The notes under the pieces are model-generated. The model made no database searches. It had not been told where the DNA came from and saw only the letters and a program-made list of their open reading frames with translations. This document shows positions 15,692 to 22,936 of a stretch of DNA of 32,591 nucleotides, piece by piece. Origin of the DNA: Microvirga sesbaniae (GTDB lineage: Bacteria > Pseudomonadota > Alphaproteobacteria > Rhizobiales > Beijerinckiaceae); the NCBI RefSeq assembly GCF_025460805.1, contig NZ_JAMXFJ010000047.1:1-32591 (forward strand), written 5' to 3'. Position 1 is the stretch's first letter; each line of letters begins with the position of its first letter. The position numbers and the translations under genes are program-made.

Positions 15692-18295
15692 ATGAGCGAC
15701 GGCCCGAACCCGACGCCTGGGCGCAGTCCCCTGAACCAGCGGTTCGGGCGCCTGGTCACTCATGCGCGCTGGTCCCTCTGGTGGGAAGAGGCCTGGCCCC
15801 GGCTCTGGCTGCCCTTCGCCATCGTCCTGCTGTTCCTGACCCTCTCCTGGCTGGGCCTCTGGCTCGACGCCTCGCCCCTGTGGCGTAGCGTCGGCCTGGG
15901 GCTGTTCGGAGCCGCCTTCCTTCTGTCGCTCTGGCCGCTCCTGCGCCTGCGCATGCCCAGCCGGACCCGTGCGCTCGACCGGCTCGACCGGGAAACAGGG
16001 CTCACCCACGGCCCGGCCCGCGTCCTTGACGATACGCTGGCGCTCGGATCGGCGGATCCCGGCACCAAGGCCCTCTGGGCGCTTCATCGCAAGCGGGCGG
16101 AGGATGCTGTCAGCCGCATGCGCGTCGGCCTGCCGCAGCCCGACATGGCCAAGCGCGACCGCTATGCCGTGCGCGCCGCGGGGCTTCTCGCCCTGGTGAC
16201 GAGCGCCTTCATCGCCGGGCCCGAGATCGGCTCCCGGCTCGCCGCGGCGTTCGACTGGCGCAAGGTCGAGACCGCCTCTCCGTCCTTCCGCATCGACGGA
16301 TGGATCGACCCGCCGCTCTATACCCGCACGCCGCCCCTGATGATCGACCTGGCCCGGGGGCAGAGCCTGCGCGCGCCGATCCATTCGACCGTCGTGATCC
16401 GGATCGCCGGCGAGGGAAGTGCGGAGGTCACGCCGGGCAAGGGCCTGACGCCGCTCCCGCCCAAGGCCAACCAGCGCGCCGACATGCGCGAGGAACGCTA
16501 CACCCTCGACGGCTCGAGCGAGCTGACGGTCAAAACCGGATTCGCGCACAGCGTGACCCTGACCATCGAGGCCATCCCCGACCGGCTGCCCGAGATCGCC
16601 TTCACGACGCCCCCCGAGGTCAACGCCCGCGGCACCTTCACCTTGAGCTACAAGGGTCGCGACGATTACGGCATCGCGTCCCTCGACGGCATCGTCGAGA
16701 AGGCCGACGCCAGCAAGGGGCGCTCCCTCGTGCCCGCCCCTCAGCTCACCCTCGCCCTTCCGAGCCATGAGGAGAACGCGCCGGACACCAAGTCCCCGGT
16801 CGATCTCACGAACCATGCCTGGGCGGGCGCGCCCGTGACGATCCGCCTGAAGGCCAAGGACGAGGCCGGCCAGGAGGCCCTGAGCGAGGCGATCACCTTC
16901 ACCCTGCCGCAGCGTCCCTTCACGAATCCGCTCGCCAAGGCCTTGGTCGAGCAGCGGCGCAATCTCGTTCTGTCCCCGGACGACCGCAAGCGCGTTCAGG
17001 TGGCCCTCGACGCGCTGCTCATCGCGCCGGACGAGTACACGCCGCAATGGGGCGTGTTCATGGGGCTGCGCACCGGCGCGGAGCGCCTGCGGGTCGCCAA
17101 GTCCGACCAGGATCTGCTCGACGTGGCCGACTGGCTCTGGGCCATGGCGCTGCAGATCGAGGACGGCAACCTGTCCGATGCGGAGCGCGAGCTGCGCGCC
17201 GCCCAGGAGCGTCTGAAGGAGGCCATGGACCGGGGCGCCACGGACGACGAGATTCGGCGCCTGACCGACGAGCTGCGCCAGGCCATGGACAAGTTCCTGC
17301 GGGAATTCGCGCAGCGCATGCAGCAGAACCAGCAGTCGCAGGATCAGAACCAGCGCACGCCTCCCGACCGGATGATCTCGCAGGACGACCTCAACCGGAT
17401 GCTGCGCCAGATGGAGGACGCCATGCGCCGCGGCGACGTGGCCGAGGCCCAGCGCCTGCTCGAGCAGCTGCGCAACATCCTCGAGAACCTGCAGACGGCT
17501 CAGCCCAACGGCCGCATGACCGATCCGCTCGGACGCGAGATGAACCAGGCGATGCAGGACCTGGAGGACATGGCGCGCGAGCAGCAGAATCTGCGCGACG
17601 AGACCTTCCGCGACGGCCAGAACCGGCGCATGCAGCAGGGCGACCGCAACGGGCAGCGCCAGCAGGGGCAGCGTCAGGGGCAGCGCCAGCAGGGACAGCG
17701 CCAGCAAGGCCAGCAGGGTCAGCAGGGTGACGGTCAGGAGCAGGCGGAGAACGGCCAGGGCGGTCAGGACCAGGATCCCCTGGGCCTGAGGCAGAGGCAG
17801 GAAGCCCTGCGGCAGAGGCTGGAGGAATTGCAGCGGCGCATGCAGGGCATGGGCATGCAGAACGAGCAGGGTCTCGGCGAGGCCGAGCAGGCCATGCGCG
17901 ATGCCGAAGGCGCTCTCGGCCAGGGCCAGGACGGGCCTGCCGTCGACGCGCAGGGACGAGCGCTCGAAAGCCTGCGTCGCGGCATGCAGGGCATGGCCCA
18001 GCAGATGCAGCAGATGCAGCAGGGCGACGGCCAGGGGAACGAGCAGGCCGGCGACCAGCCGGGCCAGGGCAACCCCCAGGGCAACCAGCAGACGGGCCAG
18101 CGCGATAACGATCCGCTCGGCCGGCCCATGCGCAACCGGGACTATTCCGACGGCCGTGTCGAGGTGCCCAGCGCCAGCCAGTCGCCCGCCCAGCGCGCAC
18201 AGCGGATTCTGGAGGAATTGCGGCGCAAACTGGGCGATCCGAGCCGGCCGCAGGAAGAGCTCGACTACTTCGAGCGGCTGCTGCGCCGGAACTGA
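15692..18295 (+). CDS. TIGR02302/DUF4175-type membrane protein with Gln-rich tail
   Basis: This 867-residue protein has two adjacent membrane helices near the N terminus (about residues 43-62 and 70-88), a third near residue 170, a large extracytoplasmic part with beta-rich stretches (RIDGWIDPPLYTRTPPLMIDL), then a long charged helical region. From about residue 540 it is rich in Gln, Met, Arg and Gly, with a low-complexity run at about 643-693. This matches the alphaproteobacterial TIGR02302 family next to lysA; its function is not known. ATG at 15692 has GGGAGA upstream; a GTG at 15671 is a possible longer start. The lysA-TIGR02302 order is frequent in Rhizobiales. A strand of repeats follows the stop codon. 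No enzymatic motif was recognised. Confidence 0.8.
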   Translation: MSDGPNPTPGRSPLNQRFGRLVTHARWSLWWEEAWPRLWLPFAIVLLFLTLSWLGLWLDASPLWRSVGLGLFGAAFLLSLWPLLRLRMPSRTRALDRLDRETGLTHGPARVLDDTLALGSADPGTKALWALHRKRAEDAVSRMRVGLPQPDMAKRDRYAVRAAGLLALVTSAFIAGPEIGSRLAAAFDWRKVETASPSFRIDGWIDPPLYTRTPPLMIDLARGQSLRAPIHSTVVIRIAGEGSAEVTPGKGLTPLPPKANQRADMREERYTLDGSSELTVKTGFAHSVTLTIEAIPDRLPEIAFTTPPEVNARGTFTLSYKGRDDYGIASLDGIVEKADASKGRSLVPAPQLTLALPSHEENAPDTKSPVDLTNHAWAGAPVTIRLKAKDEAGQEALSEAITFTLPQRPFTNPLAKALVEQRRNLVLSPDDRKRVQVALDALLIAPDEYTPQWGVFMGLRTGAERLRVAKSDQDLLDVADWLWAMALQIEDGNLSDAERELRAAQERLKEAMDRGATDDEIRRLTDELRQAMDKFLREFAQRMQQNQQSQDQNQRTPPDRMISQDDLNRMLRQMEDAMRRGDVAEAQRLLEQLRNILENLQTAQPNGRMTDPLGREMNQAMQDLEDMAREQQNLRDETFRDGQNRRMQQGDRNGQRQQGQRQGQRQQGQRQQGQQGQQGDGQEQAENGQGGQDQDPLGLRQRQEALRQRLEELQRRMQGMGMQNEQGLGEAEQAMRDAEGALGQGQDGPAVDAQGRALESLRRGMQGMAQQMQQMQQGDGQGNEQAGDQPGQGNPQGNQQTGQRDNDPLGRPMRNRDYSDGRVEVPSASQSPAQRAQRILEELRRKLGDPSRPQEELDYFERLLRRN

Positions 18296-18384
18296 CTCTG
18301 GAGCATTGATCGCTTGGCGGCGCATCATGCCGGACTTAGAGCTGCTTCCACTCACGTGGAATCATCTCTCTTCTTTGCCTCGCC

Positions 18385-18466
18385 GCATTTTTTGACGGTG
18401 AACCGAATCCACTTCACCGAAAAATGCTCTAGAGCCCCGGACCCAAAAGTGGACACCACTTTTGGG
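18385..18466. repeat. tandem palindromic elements, copy D1
   Basis: The first hairpin has outer arms GCATTTTT (18385-18392) and AAAAATGC (18420-18427) with inner arms CGGTGAA (18396-18402) and TTCACCG (18413-18419), ending in TCTAG. Directly after comes CCCAAAAGTG (18442-18451) with CACTTTTGGG (18457-18466), identical to the inner hairpin of copy A. The 18296-18384 stretch before it (with GGAGCATT and GCGCATC fragments) looks like worn repeat DNA and holds no gene. Confidence 0.85.
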
Positions 18467-18494
18467 ATTCATCCGAGGCTCCCTCTCTTGACCG

Positions 18495-18567
18495 GCGCAT
18501 CGGAAAAGGCGGAAAACCGGGTCCACTTTTCGCTGACGCGACCCTCTGGGTCCGTCCGATGCGCTAG
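18495..18567. repeat. palindromic element, copy D2
   Basis: GCGCATCGGA (18495-18504) and TCCGATGCGC (18555-18564) are exact 10-bp inverted arms, followed by TAG. The core is nearly the same as that of copy C, in the same orientation. Confidence 0.88.
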
Positions 18568-18636
18568 TGCCGCCGGGCCTCTTGCCTCTCCGCCGGGTTG
18601 GGGCCACGGTCGCCCGGATCTTTCGATGGAATCACG

Positions 18637-18828
18637 ATGACGAGTTTTGCCGATTTGCTGGTCCCGATCGCGGTGGTCGCCGTCGCGTTCGTGCTGCTTC
18701 TGGGGCTGATCAACATGCTGCGCGGCGGCAATCCCAATCGGTCGCAGCATCTCATGAGGCTGCGCGTGCTGCTGCAGTTCCTCGCCATCATCGTGATCAT
18801 GGGCGTGATCTGGTGGCGGGCTGCCTGA
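18637..18828 (+). CDS. HIG1-domain twin transmembrane protein
   Basis: This 63-residue inner-membrane protein has two helices (about residues 7-27 and 42-59) joined by the basic loop MLRGGNPNRSQHLMRLRVLLQ. The loop matches the HIG1-type pattern (MRxRVxxQ) of hypoxia-induced-gene-1 proteins; in other organisms members associate with respiratory complexes. The ATG at 18637 is the only one giving this topology; an upstream in-frame start (18598) lies close to repeat DNA. It precedes, on the same strand, the PagL-like gene and the adenosyltransferase; a neighbouring twin-membrane gene is common in related genomes. Confidence 0.72.
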   Translation: MTSFADLLVPIAVVAVAFVLLLGLINMLRGGNPNRSQHLMRLRVLLQFLAIIVIMGVIWWRAA

Positions 18829-18889
18829 CGTTGGGACACAGGTGGAAAACCCCGGCCATTGTCCACATTGTGGATCGCGCACCTTCGTA

Positions 18890-18919
18890 TTGACACTTTT
18901 TCGCCACGCTTTGTATTAA
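18890..18919 (+). promoter_or_regulatory. predicted promoter of the PagL-like gene
   Basis: TTGACA (18890-18895), an 18-bp spacer and TATTAA (18914-18919) lie 65 bp before the ATG at 18984. The -35 is perfect and the -10 has five of six consensus bases against TATAAT-like boxes in an otherwise AT-richer stretch. Confidence 0.5.
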
Positions 18920-18983
18920 GACAACGTTAGCCATAAGGGCATAGCCTGATGGCCTTGATACTTATTGAATTACGGATCCCTTA

Positions 18984-19574
18984 ATGCGCATCAGTCCAGC
19001 CATCGGCATGAGCCTACTGATCCTGGTTGCAGGATCGACGGGTGTGCTAGGCTCCGACTTCAAGCGGCAAACGAGTTCCTCCCAGGCCCAGACCCAACCA
19101 AGCATCCTGTCGGAGTTCCGTTTTGGTCTCTCCGCTCAGGATCCCTGGGGCCCGGAAGGACGCGATGGCTCGGCCAATCTCACCGGCGAAATCCTTTTTG
19201 CGAAGCCGTTTACCGCCTCGGACCTCTTCACAAGCTATTTCATCCCCCGGCCGCATGTGGGCGGCAGCCTGAACTTCGACGGCCGGACGAGCTTCGCCTA
19301 TGCCGGCCTGTCCTGGACCGTCGACGTGACGCCCGACATCTTCGTCGAGGGCAGCCTCGGCGGCGCCGTTCACAACGGCAAGGAGCACTCGATCGCGGAC
19401 CATCAGGGGCTCGGATGCTCCCCGCTCTTTCGCGAATCGGGTTCCGTGGGCGTGCGCCTGTCCGCCAACTGGAGCGTGGTGGCCACGGTCGAGCATCTCT
19501 CGAACGGCGGCACCTGTTCGGACGAGAATAGAGGCTTGACGAATGTCGGCGCGCGGGTTGGGTATTCGTTCTAA
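18984..19574 (+). CDS. PagL-like outer-membrane acyloxyacyl hydrolase (lipid A 3-O-deacylase family)
   Basis: This 196-residue protein starts with a signal peptide (MRISPAIGMSLLILVAGSTG, cleavage near residue 23) and continues as alternating beta strands ending in GARVGYSF, a C-terminal aromatic typical of outer-membrane barrels. The motif EHLSNGG with H171 and S173, followed by E181 in SDENRGL, corresponds in type and order to the His-Ser-Glu catalytic set of PagL, which removes the 3-O-linked acyl chain of lipid A. The spacing to the Glu is shorter than in Pseudomonas PagL, so its role is tentative. It has its own likely promoter and lies between the HIG1 protein and the adenosyltransferase, with which no functional link is evident. 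No good ribosome binding site precedes the ATG. Confidence 0.75.
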   Translation: MRISPAIGMSLLILVAGSTGVLGSDFKRQTSSSQAQTQPSILSEFRFGLSAQDPWGPEGRDGSANLTGEILFAKPFTASDLFTSYFIPRPHVGGSLNFDGRTSFAYAGLSWTVDVTPDIFVEGSLGGAVHNGKEHSIADHQGLGCSPLFRESGSVGVRLSANWSVVATVEHLSNGGTCSDENRGLTNVGARVGYSF

Positions 19575-19599
19575 CTGAGTCCCAATTGTCGGGTCCGCC

Positions 19600-20175
19600 A
19601 TGGTCGTCCTCAACCGCATCTATACCCGCACCGGCGACGAGGGCACCACGGCGCTGGCCGCCGGCGGACGCCGTCCGAAATACGATCTGCGCATCGAGGC
19701 CTACGGCACGGTCGACGAGACCAACGCGTGCATCGGCCTCGTGCGGCTTCATACGGCCGGCCACGACATCGACGCCATGCTCGGCCGCATCCAGAACGAT
19801 CTGTTCGATCTGGGCGCGGATCTCGCGACCGTCGAGACGGACAAGCCCCTGCCCTATGAGCCCTTACGCGTCACTCAGGCGCAGGTCGACCGTCTCGAGC
19901 AGGAGATCGACCGCCTCAACGCCGACCTGTCCGTCCTGCGCTCCTTCGTCCTCCCGGGCGGCACGCCGGCCGCGGCGGCGCTTCATCTCGCGCGCACGGT
20001 CTGCCGCCGGGCGGAGCGCCATGTGGTCGAACTGATGGAGAGGCCGGACGAGAAAGTTTCTCCGGAATCGGTGAAGTACCTGAACCGCCTGTCGGATTTT
20101 CTCTTTGTCGCGTCACGCTACGTCAATGACAAGGGTGCGCTCGACGTGCTTTGGGCGCCCGGTCAGAATCGCTAA
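19600..20175 (+). CDS. pduO: PduO-type cob(I)yrinic acid a,c-diamide / cob(I)alamin adenosyltransferase
   Basis: This 191-residue protein transfers the adenosyl group of ATP to cob(I)alamin to give coenzyme B12. The ATP-binding N-terminal motif is IYTRTGDEGTTALA (Glu where many members have Lys), with EAYGTVDETNA, FVLPGG, ARTVCRRAERHVVEL and YLNRLSDFLFVASRY following in the usual order of the helical PduO fold. The TAA stop (20173-20175) lies in the first arm of palindromic copy E. It starts 25 bp after the PagL-like gene. In related genomes it is commonly found with the ETF and hydroxyacyl-CoA dehydrogenase genes, as here. Confidence 0.9.
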   Translation: MVVLNRIYTRTGDEGTTALAAGGRRPKYDLRIEAYGTVDETNACIGLVRLHTAGHDIDAMLGRIQNDLFDLGADLATVETDKPLPYEPLRVTQAQVDRLEQEIDRLNADLSVLRSFVLPGGTPAAAALHLARTVCRRAERHVVELMERPDEKVSPESVKYLNRLSDFLFVASRYVNDKGALDVLWAPGQNR

Positions 20176-20333
20176 CGCATCGTGCGGACCCAGAGGGCCG
20201 CGTCAGCGACCCGAAGGGCCACGCCAGTGAAAAGTGGATCCGGTTTTCCGCACGATCCGAGGGCCGGTGCCTCGGGGGCGGGCCCGGCGCATACTCCCAA
20301 AAGTGGATTCCCCTTTCAGGTCCGATGCTTTAG
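20172..20333. repeat. palindromic element with internal duplication, copy E
   Basis: The left half starts CTAACGCATCGTGCGGACCC, which is the reverse complement orientation of copy C, then includes AAAAGTGGATCCGGTTTTCC. About 20 bp at 20206-20225 (GACCCGAAGGGCCACGCCAG) look like a second, altered copy of GACCCAGAGGGCCGCGTCAG. The right half has GGCGCAT, CCCAAAAGTG (20296-20305) and ends TCCGATGCTTTAG (20321-20333), like the right arm of copy A. It is thus two fused elements. It holds the stop codon of pduO and overlaps the ribosome binding site of the rhomboid gene. Confidence 0.82.
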
Positions 20334-20336
20334 GAG
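20332..20336 (+). promoter_or_regulatory. ribosome binding site of the rhomboid gene at a repeat end
   Basis: AGGAG at 20332-20336 lies six bases before the ATG at 20343. Its first two bases are the terminal AG of the repeat arm TCCGATGCTTTAG, so the site is formed at the junction of repeat and gene. Confidence 0.6.
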
Positions 20337-20342
20337 CGGATC

Positions 20343-21050
20343 ATGTTTCTCCCGCTTCACGATGGCGTTCCGCTCAAGAACATGAAGACGCCGCTCGCGA
20401 CGCGGTGTCTGATCGGCGTCTGCGTCATCGCCTATCTGCTCACCTTCTATGGCCCTCTGGGCGAGGACGCGGTGGTGGCCGGGCTCGGCTTCATCCCGTC
20501 CGTTCTGTTCGGCACGGAAGTGCTGCCCGAGGGCTATCCGTTCGTCCCCGCCGAGCTGACCCTGGCCACCAACATCTTCCTGCACGGCTCGCTGTTTCAC
20601 CTGATCGGCAACATGCTGTTCCTCTGGGTGTTCGGCGACAATGTGGAGGATGCCATGGGGCATCTCCGCTTCATCCTGTTCTTCCTGCTCTGCGGGATGG
20701 CCGCCAGCCTGGCCCATGCCTTCATCACGACGGAGCCGCACCGCCCGCTGATCGGAGCCTCGGGGGGCGTGTCGGGTGTGGTGGCGGCCTATCTGATCCT
20801 CTATCCCCGCGTGAAGATCTGGGGCCTGTTCCTGAAGGGCATCCCGCTGCATCTGCCCGCCTACTGGACCATCGGCTTCTGGTTCGTCCTCCAGTTCGCC
20901 GCGGCCTTCCTCGGCGGGGACGACAGCGTGGGCTGGTTCGCCCATCTTGGCGGCTTCGTCGTCGGCGCTATTCTCACCCCTCTCCTGCGCCGCCGCTACG
21001 ATCCCGTGCTCGCCCGCGTCCAGGCGCAGGAACTGCAAGCGCCGCGTTGA
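20343..21050 (+). CDS. rhomboid-family intramembrane serine protease
   Basis: This 235-residue protein has six or seven membrane helices and the full rhomboid active site: S140 in IGASGGVSG and H201 in FAHLGGFVVG, with the HGSLFHLIGNMLFLWVFGDN segment (residues 81-100) of loop 1 and helix 2. It should cut membrane proteins within or near the bilayer; the substrate is unknown. AGGAG six bases before the ATG is partly supplied by repeat copy E. It is followed by etfB after about 100 bp and may be expressed separately from it. Confidence 0.92.
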   Translation: MFLPLHDGVPLKNMKTPLATRCLIGVCVIAYLLTFYGPLGEDAVVAGLGFIPSVLFGTEVLPEGYPFVPAELTLATNIFLHGSLFHLIGNMLFLWVFGDNVEDAMGHLRFILFFLLCGMAASLAHAFITTEPHRPLIGASGGVSGVVAAYLILYPRVKIWGLFLKGIPLHLPAYWTIGFWFVLQFAAAFLGGDDSVGWFAHLGGFVVGAILTPLLRRRYDPVLARVQAQELQAPR

Positions 21051-21089
21051 CAATCAGGGATCGGCCATTACGGTCCTTCCGCCTTTTTC

Positions 21090-21120
21090 CTATATGTCCG
21101 GAGGGTCGGCCATCGGCCAT
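21090..21120 (+). promoter_or_regulatory. possible etfB promoter region with TCGGCCAT repeats
   Basis: CTATAT (21090-21095) fits an alphaproteobacterial -10 box; the best -35 at 16 bp is the weak TTACGG (21068-21073). TCGGCCAT occurs three times nearby: 21061-21068, 21106-21113 and 21113-21120, the last two overlapping by one base. They could be regulator sites, but no factor is identified. Confidence 0.4.
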
Positions 21121-21152
21121 TTCCGGATCCGATCTTTGGTGAGGACAGACGA

Positions 21153-21902
21153 ATGAAGCTTCTGGTGTGTGTGAAGCGGGTGGTGGACTACAACGTGAAG
21201 ATCCGGGTGAAGCCGGACGGGTCGGGCGTGGAACTGGCCAACATCAAGATGTCCATGAACCCCTTCGACGAGATCGCCGTCGAGGAAGCCGTGCGCCTCA
21301 AGGAGCAGGGCAAGGCCACCGAGATCGTCGCCGTCTCCATCGGCCCGAGCCAAGCCGGTGAAACCATCCGCACCGCGCTCGCCATGGGGGCCGACCGGGG
21401 CATCCTGGTCAAGACCGACGCCGCCGTCGAGCCCCTCGCCGTGGCCAAGATCCTGGCCAAGGTGGTCGAGCAGGAGAAGCCCGACCTCGTCATCATGGGC
21501 AAGCAGGCCATCGACGACGATTCCAACCAGACCGGCCAGATGCTCGCCGCCCTGATGGGCTGGCCGCAGGGCACCTTCGCGTTCAAGGTGAACGTGGGCG
21601 AGGGCTCCATCGACGTGACCCGCGAGGTCGACGGCGGCCTGCAGACGGTCGGACTCAAGCTGCCGGCCATCGTGACCACGGACCTGCGCCTCAACGAGCC
21701 GCGCTATGCGTCTCTGCCCAACATCATGAAGGCCAAGAAGAAGCCGCTCGACGAGACCTCTCCTGAGACGCTCGGCGTCGACGTGGCCCCGCGCCTGAAG
21801 GTGATCAAGACCGCCGAGCCCGGCGGCCGCAAGGCGGGCGTGAAGGTCGGCTCCGTGGCCGAACTCGTCCAGAAGCTCAAAGTCGAAGCCGGCGTGCTCT
21901 AA
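21153..21902 (+). CDS. etfB: electron transfer flavoprotein subunit beta
   Basis: This 249-residue protein is the AMP-binding beta subunit of ETF, which takes electrons from acyl-CoA and other dehydrogenases and passes them to ETF-ubiquinone oxidoreductase. It begins MKLLVCVKRVVDYNVKIRVK and contains the family signature around VEEAVRLKE and the conserved LPAIVTTDLRLNEPRYASLP segment (recognition region). GAGGACAGACGA before the ATG provides a ribosome binding site. etfA starts 15 bp downstream, so the pair is one operon and the proteins form a heterodimer. Confidence 0.95.
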   Translation: MKLLVCVKRVVDYNVKIRVKPDGSGVELANIKMSMNPFDEIAVEEAVRLKEQGKATEIVAVSIGPSQAGETIRTALAMGADRGILVKTDAAVEPLAVAKILAKVVEQEKPDLVIMGKQAIDDDSNQTGQMLAALMGWPQGTFAFKVNVGEGSIDVTREVDGGLQTVGLKLPAIVTTDLRLNEPRYASLPNIMKAKKKPLDETSPETLGVDVAPRLKVIKTAEPGGRKAGVKVGSVAELVQKLKVEAGVL

Positions 21903-21917
21903 GGGAGAAGACCAACC

Positions 21918-22862
21918 ATGACCACTCTTCTGATCGCCGAGCACGACAACGCTCATCTCAAGGACGCCACCCACAAGGCGCTCTCCGCCGCGAAGGCGCT
22001 CGGCGCCCCCGTGCACGTGCTGGTGGCCGGCGCGAACGCGCGCGCGGCGGCCGAAGCCGCCTCCAGGCTCGCGGGCGTGGAGAAGGTGCTGCTGGCCGAC
22101 AGCCCGGCCTACGAGCACCAGCTCGCCGAGCCGACCGCGGCCCTCATCGTGTCGCTGGCCGGTTCCTACGATGCCCTGGTGGCGCCCGCCACCAGCAAGG
22201 GCAAGAACACCATGCCGCGGGTGGCGGCGCTGCTCGATGTGATGCAGGTCTCCGACATCACCAAGGTGGTGGCGCCCGACACCTTCGAGCGGCCGATCTA
22301 TGCCGGCAACGCCATCCAGACCGTGCAGGCCACCGACGCCACGAAGGTGATCACCGTGCGCACCGCCGCCTTCCCGGCCGCCGCCGAGGGCGGCTCGGCC
22401 GCCGTCGAGACGGTCAACGCCGCCGAGGACCCGGGCGTGTCGAGCTTCAAGGGCGAGGAGATCCAGCAGTCGGACCGGCCCGAACTGACCTCGGCGAAGA
22501 TCATCATCTCGGGCGGGCGCTCGCTCGGTTCGGCCGATGCCTTCAAGCAGTATATCGAGCCCATCGCCGACAGGCTCGGGGCCGCCATGGGCGCGTCGCG
22601 CGCGGCCGTCGATGCGGGCTATGCGCCGAACGACTGGCAGGTGGGCCAGACCGGCAAGGTGGTGGCGCCCGATCTCTACATCGCGGTGGGCATTTCAGGG
22701 GCCATTCAGCATCTGGCCGGCATGAAGGACTCCAAGGTGATCGTGGCGATCAACAAGGACGAGGAAGCCCCCATCTTCCAGGTGGCGGATTACGGCCTCG
22801 TCGGCGACCTCTTCCAGATCCTTCCGGAACTGAAGGAGGAGTTGACCAAAGCCGGTCAATAA
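21918..22862 (+). CDS. etfA: electron transfer flavoprotein subunit alpha
   Basis: This 314-residue protein is the FAD-binding alpha subunit of ETF. The C-terminal FAD domain is clear: SGGRSLGSADAF, GAAMGASRAAVDAGYAPNDW, VGQTGKVVAPDLYIAVGISG, IQHLAGM and VAINKDEEAPIFQVADYGLV, all hallmarks of the family. GGGAGA upstream of the ATG is a good ribosome binding site. It follows etfB directly and is followed by a strong hairpin and then the hydroxyacyl-CoA dehydrogenase, a typical beta-oxidation or PHB-type grouping. Confidence 0.96.
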   Translation: MTTLLIAEHDNAHLKDATHKALSAAKALGAPVHVLVAGANARAAAEAASRLAGVEKVLLADSPAYEHQLAEPTAALIVSLAGSYDALVAPATSKGKNTMPRVAALLDVMQVSDITKVVAPDTFERPIYAGNAIQTVQATDATKVITVRTAAFPAAAEGGSAAVETVNAAEDPGVSSFKGEEIQQSDRPELTSAKIIISGGRSLGSADAFKQYIEPIADRLGAAMGASRAAVDAGYAPNDWQVGQTGKVVAPDLYIAVGISGAIQHLAGMKDSKVIVAINKDEEAPIFQVADYGLVGDLFQILPELKEELTKAGQ

Positions 22863-22879
22863 GGTCAGGAATAATGACG

Positions 22880-22904
22880 GGCCGGGCGGGGTCTCCGCCC
22901 GGCC
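22880..22904 (+). terminator. GC-rich hairpin between etfA and the dehydrogenase
   Basis: GGCCGGGCGG (22880-22889) pairs perfectly with CCGCCCGGCC (22895-22904) around a 5-nt loop and is followed by GCTTTC. The T run is short, so it may be a partial terminator or a transcript-stabilising hairpin, not a full stop. Confidence 0.5.
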
Positions 22905-22936
22905 GCTTTCGACATTGAATGCAGGCAGCAGATCAG

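Noticed and set aside
15656..18355. Long minus-strand open frame (899 codons) opposite the TIGR02302 gene
   Set aside because: Leu/His-rich shadow of the Gln-rich plus-strand protein; no ribosome binding site and extends into repeats.
3587..20333. The dispersed hairpin repeats as a CRISPR array
   Set aside because: They are spread over 17 kb, differ in order and orientation, and have no regular spacers; no cas gene is present.
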